From contig CAAFZX010000048.1 in NCBI GenBank assembly GCA_900767675.1, forward strand, positions 1 through 64,000: a stretch of 64,000 bases of DNA, read 5' to 3'. Of the stretch, positions 61,573-64,000 are shown piece after piece (within the stretch, counting starts at the first letter, position 1; each line of letters opens with the position of its first letter). The notes beneath the pieces are model-generated. The model was given only the letters and a program-made list of their open reading frames with translations, ran no database searches and was not told where the DNA came from. The position numbers and the translations under genes were made by a program. This DNA comes from an uncultured Collinsella sp. Lineage in GTDB: Bacteria > Actinomycetota > Coriobacteriia > Coriobacteriales > Coriobacteriaceae.

Positions 61573-62542
61573 ATGCCGCTCATTTCCATCGTCGTGCCGT
61601 GCTACAACGAGCAGGAATCGCTTCCCATCTTCCTTAAAGAACTCGACAACGTCGTCCATACCATAGCCCAAGATGATCCAAGCGTCTCCTTTGAGGCGAT
61701 CCTCATCGACGATGGCTCGGCCGACGAAACAATCGCTGTCATGAAAGCAGAGGCCGCCGGCAACCACACCTACGCCGTTCGTTGGTACTCCTTTTCACGA
61801 AACTTTGGCAAAGAGGCGGGCCTGTTTGCCGGCCTCCAGCATGCAAAGGGCGATTATGTCGCCACCATGGACGCCGACATGCAAGATCCGCCCTCGCTTC
61901 TACCCCAAATGTACAAGATCCTGCAGACCGAAGACTACGACAACGTGGCCACGCGCAGAACCACCCGCGAAGGTGAGCCTCCCATCAGGTCGTTTTGTGC
62001 GCGCATGTTCTACAAGATCATCAACCGCATTTCTAGCGCCGACATCGTTGACGGGGCACGCGACTTTAGGCTCATGAAGCGTCCGATGGTCGACGCCATC
62101 ATCTCCATGGGCGAATACAACCGGTTTTCCAAGGGCATTTACGGCTGGGTCGGCTTTAAAACCAAATGGCTCCCCTACGTAAACGTCAACCGCGTAGCCG
62201 GCGAGACCAAGTGGAGTTTCTGGTCGCTGCTCCTCTACTCCATCGACGGCATCGTTGCATTTTCCACAGCGCCGCTCTCCATTGCCGTCCTCATCGGCAT
62301 CGCTTTTTGCCTCATCGCCATACTGGGATTCATCATCATCCTGGTCAAAACACTCGTTTGGGGAGACCCCGTTGGCGGATGGCCCTCACTCGCCTGCCTC
62401 ATTTCGCTGTTTGGCGGCATGCAACTTCTGTGCCTGGGAATCCATTGGCGAATATCTGGCAAAGGTCTACCTGGAGACCAAGCGTCGCCCCATCTATATC
62501 ATTCGAGAGTCTAATGAGGAATCTGATGACACGACCCAATAA
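61573..62542 (+). pseudogene. GT2 glycosyltransferase (CsbB/GtrB type), frameshifted near the 3' end
   Basis: Translation gives ISIVVPCYNEQESLP, LIDDGSADET, FGKEAGLFAGLQHAKGD and DADMQDPP, then two membrane helices (about 230-300), as in bactoprenol glycosyltransferases. Up to MQLLCLGI the frame is correct; then the family ending IGEYLAKVYLETKRRPIYII continues in the next frame. Removing one C from the CC at 62442-62443 restores the ending, to a TAA at 62540-62542 (322 residues). As it stands the frame ends at 62514. Sequencing error or a real null allele are both possible. Confidence 0.85.
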
Positions 62543-64000
62543 CCGCAAGCTCGTAAACGCCGCATTCTATGTAACCTGCTTTGCGTTTTCCGTCGCGCTT
62601 TTTGTGGCGCTTGCCGCGGCAGGACACGTCTACCCCTTTGGCGACAACTCGTTTCTAACCGAAGACCTCAAGTATCAATACATCGACTTTTTCTCATGGT
62701 TTCGCCGCGTCCTTCTAGGCGAGGCGAATCTTCGTTACTCCTTCGCCCAGGGACTCGGTATGAACACGTGGGGGCTCTACAGCTACTACCTCGCAAGCCC
62801 CTTCAACCTGCTCTGCGTGTTGTTTCCCCAAGACAAGCTTACGCTCTTTGTATTTGTCATCAGCGCGCTCAAACTTGGCTGCATCCATATCAGCAGCGCT
62901 TGGTATGTGCAAAAACGCTTTGGCCTGTCAAAGCCCGCAGCATTCCTGTTTTCCGCATCGTTCACCTTTTGTAGTTGGACCGTCAGCAATCTGCGCAACC
63001 CGCTTTGGATTGATTGTCTTATCTTTCTCCCCATCTGTGCCTACGGATGCTACGAGCTCATTCGCAAACAGAGGATGGCGCGACTCATCATCGCGACAGC
63101 GCTCAACGTCATGTTCTGTTGGTATACGGCATACATTAGCATCCTGTTCTTGTGCATCTTCGTGCTGGTGGAGTTTGTCGATTACAATACCGCAGAAGGA
63201 TTTAGCTGGAGGCTCATGCTCGATCGGGCACTTCGGTTCGCCGGTGCTATAGTGCTCGGACTACTCCTGTCCGCCTGGACGTTCCTGCCGACCATCCTCG
63301 CCATGGCCAAGAGCGGCCCTGTCCTAGCACTCGGCCCGCTGCTCAAAACTGGCCTCAAATCGCTTGTCAGGGGCTTTATCCCCTGCATGTGGGCCAACAA
63401 CGACAGCACACCACAGTTCTATAGTGGCATCATCATGATGCTGTTTGCACTGAGTCTATTGTTTAACCGCAAGGTCCCAGCCAAGACACGCATCGCAACC
63501 CTCGTAGCAACTGTCATCCTCATCGCAAGCTCCATCTTAAGCCCACTCGAGTACATCTGGTGTGGCATGCGCGTTCCCAATGGGTTCTATTCGCGTACTC
63601 CCTTTTTGCTGAGCTTCTTTACCCTATGGGCTGCAAGCTACGCCTTGCAAACGCTCAAGAACCAACCCAAATGTCTGCGAGCTTATCGTCCCGCCGTCGT
63701 CATGCCCCTGATAGCGCTTGCCGTTATCGAGCTGTTTGCCAACGCCCACGTTATATGGAATCAACTGTACTCAGGCTATTCCGAAGACGCCAACACTACC
63801 TATGTAGCTAGCGCTACAAATGTCCTCGCGGCCATTCAAGAAGAAGATCCAGCGCCGTTCTACCGCATCGACCGCACGACCACGCGCGCCGGCAGCGCGG
63901 CCCTCAACGAAGGCCTAGCGCTTGGCTACAACCAGCTGTCGTCGTACTCGTCTGCCAATAACCCGCAGGCAATTGCGCTGCTCAACTCCCTTGGGTACAG
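62526..64000 (+). CDS. YfhO-family membrane glycosyltransferase, 3' end outside window
   Basis: 491 codons read with no stop to the window edge. Starts MTRPNNRKLVNAAFYVTC with AGGA 8 nt before the ATG; an ATG at 62514 is an alternative. Repeated membrane helices, YPFGDNSFLTEDLKYQYIDFFSWF, GLGMNTWGLYSYYLASPFNLL and NGFYSRTPFLLSF are typical of YfhO. Members take sugars from undecaprenyl-phosphate (made by a CsbB-type GT2) and place them on teichoic acids or similar surface polymers. The two GT2 genes upstream fit this role. Confidence 0.92.
   Translation, partial: MTRPNNRKLVNAAFYVTCFAFSVALFVALAAAGHVYPFGDNSFLTEDLKYQYIDFFSWFRRVLLGEANLRYSFAQGLGMNTWGLYSYYLASPFNLLCVLFPQDKLTLFVFVISALKLGCIHISSAWYVQKRFGLSKPAAFLFSASFTFCSWTVSNLRNPLWIDCLIFLPICAYGCYELIRKQRMARLIIATALNVMFCWYTAYISILFLCIFVLVEFVDYNTAEGFSWRLMLDRALRFAGAIVLGLLLSAWTFLPTILAMAKSGPVLALGPLLKTGLKSLVRGFIPCMWANNDSTPQFYSGIIMMLFALSLLFNRKVPAKTRIATLVATVILIASSILSPLEYIWCGMRVPNGFYSRTPFLLSFFTLWAASYALQTLKNQPKCLRAYRPAVVMPLIALAVIELFANAHVIWNQLYSGYSEDANTTYVASATNVLAAIQEEDPAPFYRIDRTTTRAGSAALNEGLALGYNQLSSYSSANNPQAIALLNSLGY

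Overview
The window is a high-GC bacterial chromosome segment that I place in the Coriobacteriia (Actinomycetota), most likely Collinsella or a close relative. The grounds are GC-rich codon use, the dense minus-strand housekeeping order (ffh, ftsY, smc, rnc, acpP, plsX, rpmF, then rpoD, dnaG, ribF, truB, nrnA, rbfA, infB, nusA, rimP) and gut-type accessory genes (sucrose PTS, Pel-like exopolysaccharide, CsbB/YfhO-type glycosylation). The genus is an inference from gene content; no database was searched.

Layout. 1-620: AT-rich foreign end with a 5'-cut S51 peptidase-like gene and a probable serine-recombinase remnant abutting a DUF523 gene. 1.1-8.5 kb: ftsH, an ATP:corrinoid adenosyltransferase, a MATE exporter, a SpoU-type RNA methyltransferase, folA and thyA, and a DUF134-NifX fusion regulator. 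8.6-23.5 kb: a minus-strand block covering the SRP pathway, SMC, RNase III, fatty acid/phospholipid genes, CoaD, RsmD, RecG and FakA/Asp23. 23.7-35.5 kb: tRNA-Asn, then the rpoD to rimP translation/replication block, whose leader carries an intrinsic terminator 20 nt before rimP. 35.8-42.5 kb: a lipoprotein, leuS, IMP dehydrogenase, a ModE-type DNA-binding protein and a divergent Cys/Met-metabolism PLP-fold protein. 42.6-46.9 kb: sucrose utilisation (GH32, PTS EIIBC, LacI regulator) with matching LacI-type operators. 47.0-58.2 kb: an eight-gene translationally coupled operon encoding a Gram-positive Pel-type machine (PelD, PelE, DUF2194 deacetylase, PelF, PelG) continued by CotH, VTC and DUF4956 genes. 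58.3-60.4 kb: lower-GC island next to tRNA-Arg with an AAA ATPase and the wreck of a PtuA/PtuB (Septu-like) defence pair. 60.4-64 kb: a possible micropeptide, two GT2 glycosyltransferases (the second frameshifted) and a YfhO-family membrane protein that runs off the window.

The most interesting system is the 47-58 kb operon. A c-di-GMP-type PelD with an SDR-like N-terminus, a complete inner-membrane Pel synthesis/export set and a surface deacetylase are coupled, by overlapping or nearly abutting genes, to a Tat-lipoprotein CotH kinase-like protein, a VTC (polyphosphate polymerase fold) protein and a DUF4956 membrane protein. This suggests phosphorylation or polyphosphate chemistry tied to exopolysaccharide assembly. 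Also notable are the DUF134-NifX fusion with an internal ribosome binding site and paired operators, a NusA with an added zinc-binding tail, and several long hairpin elements in intergenic DNA.
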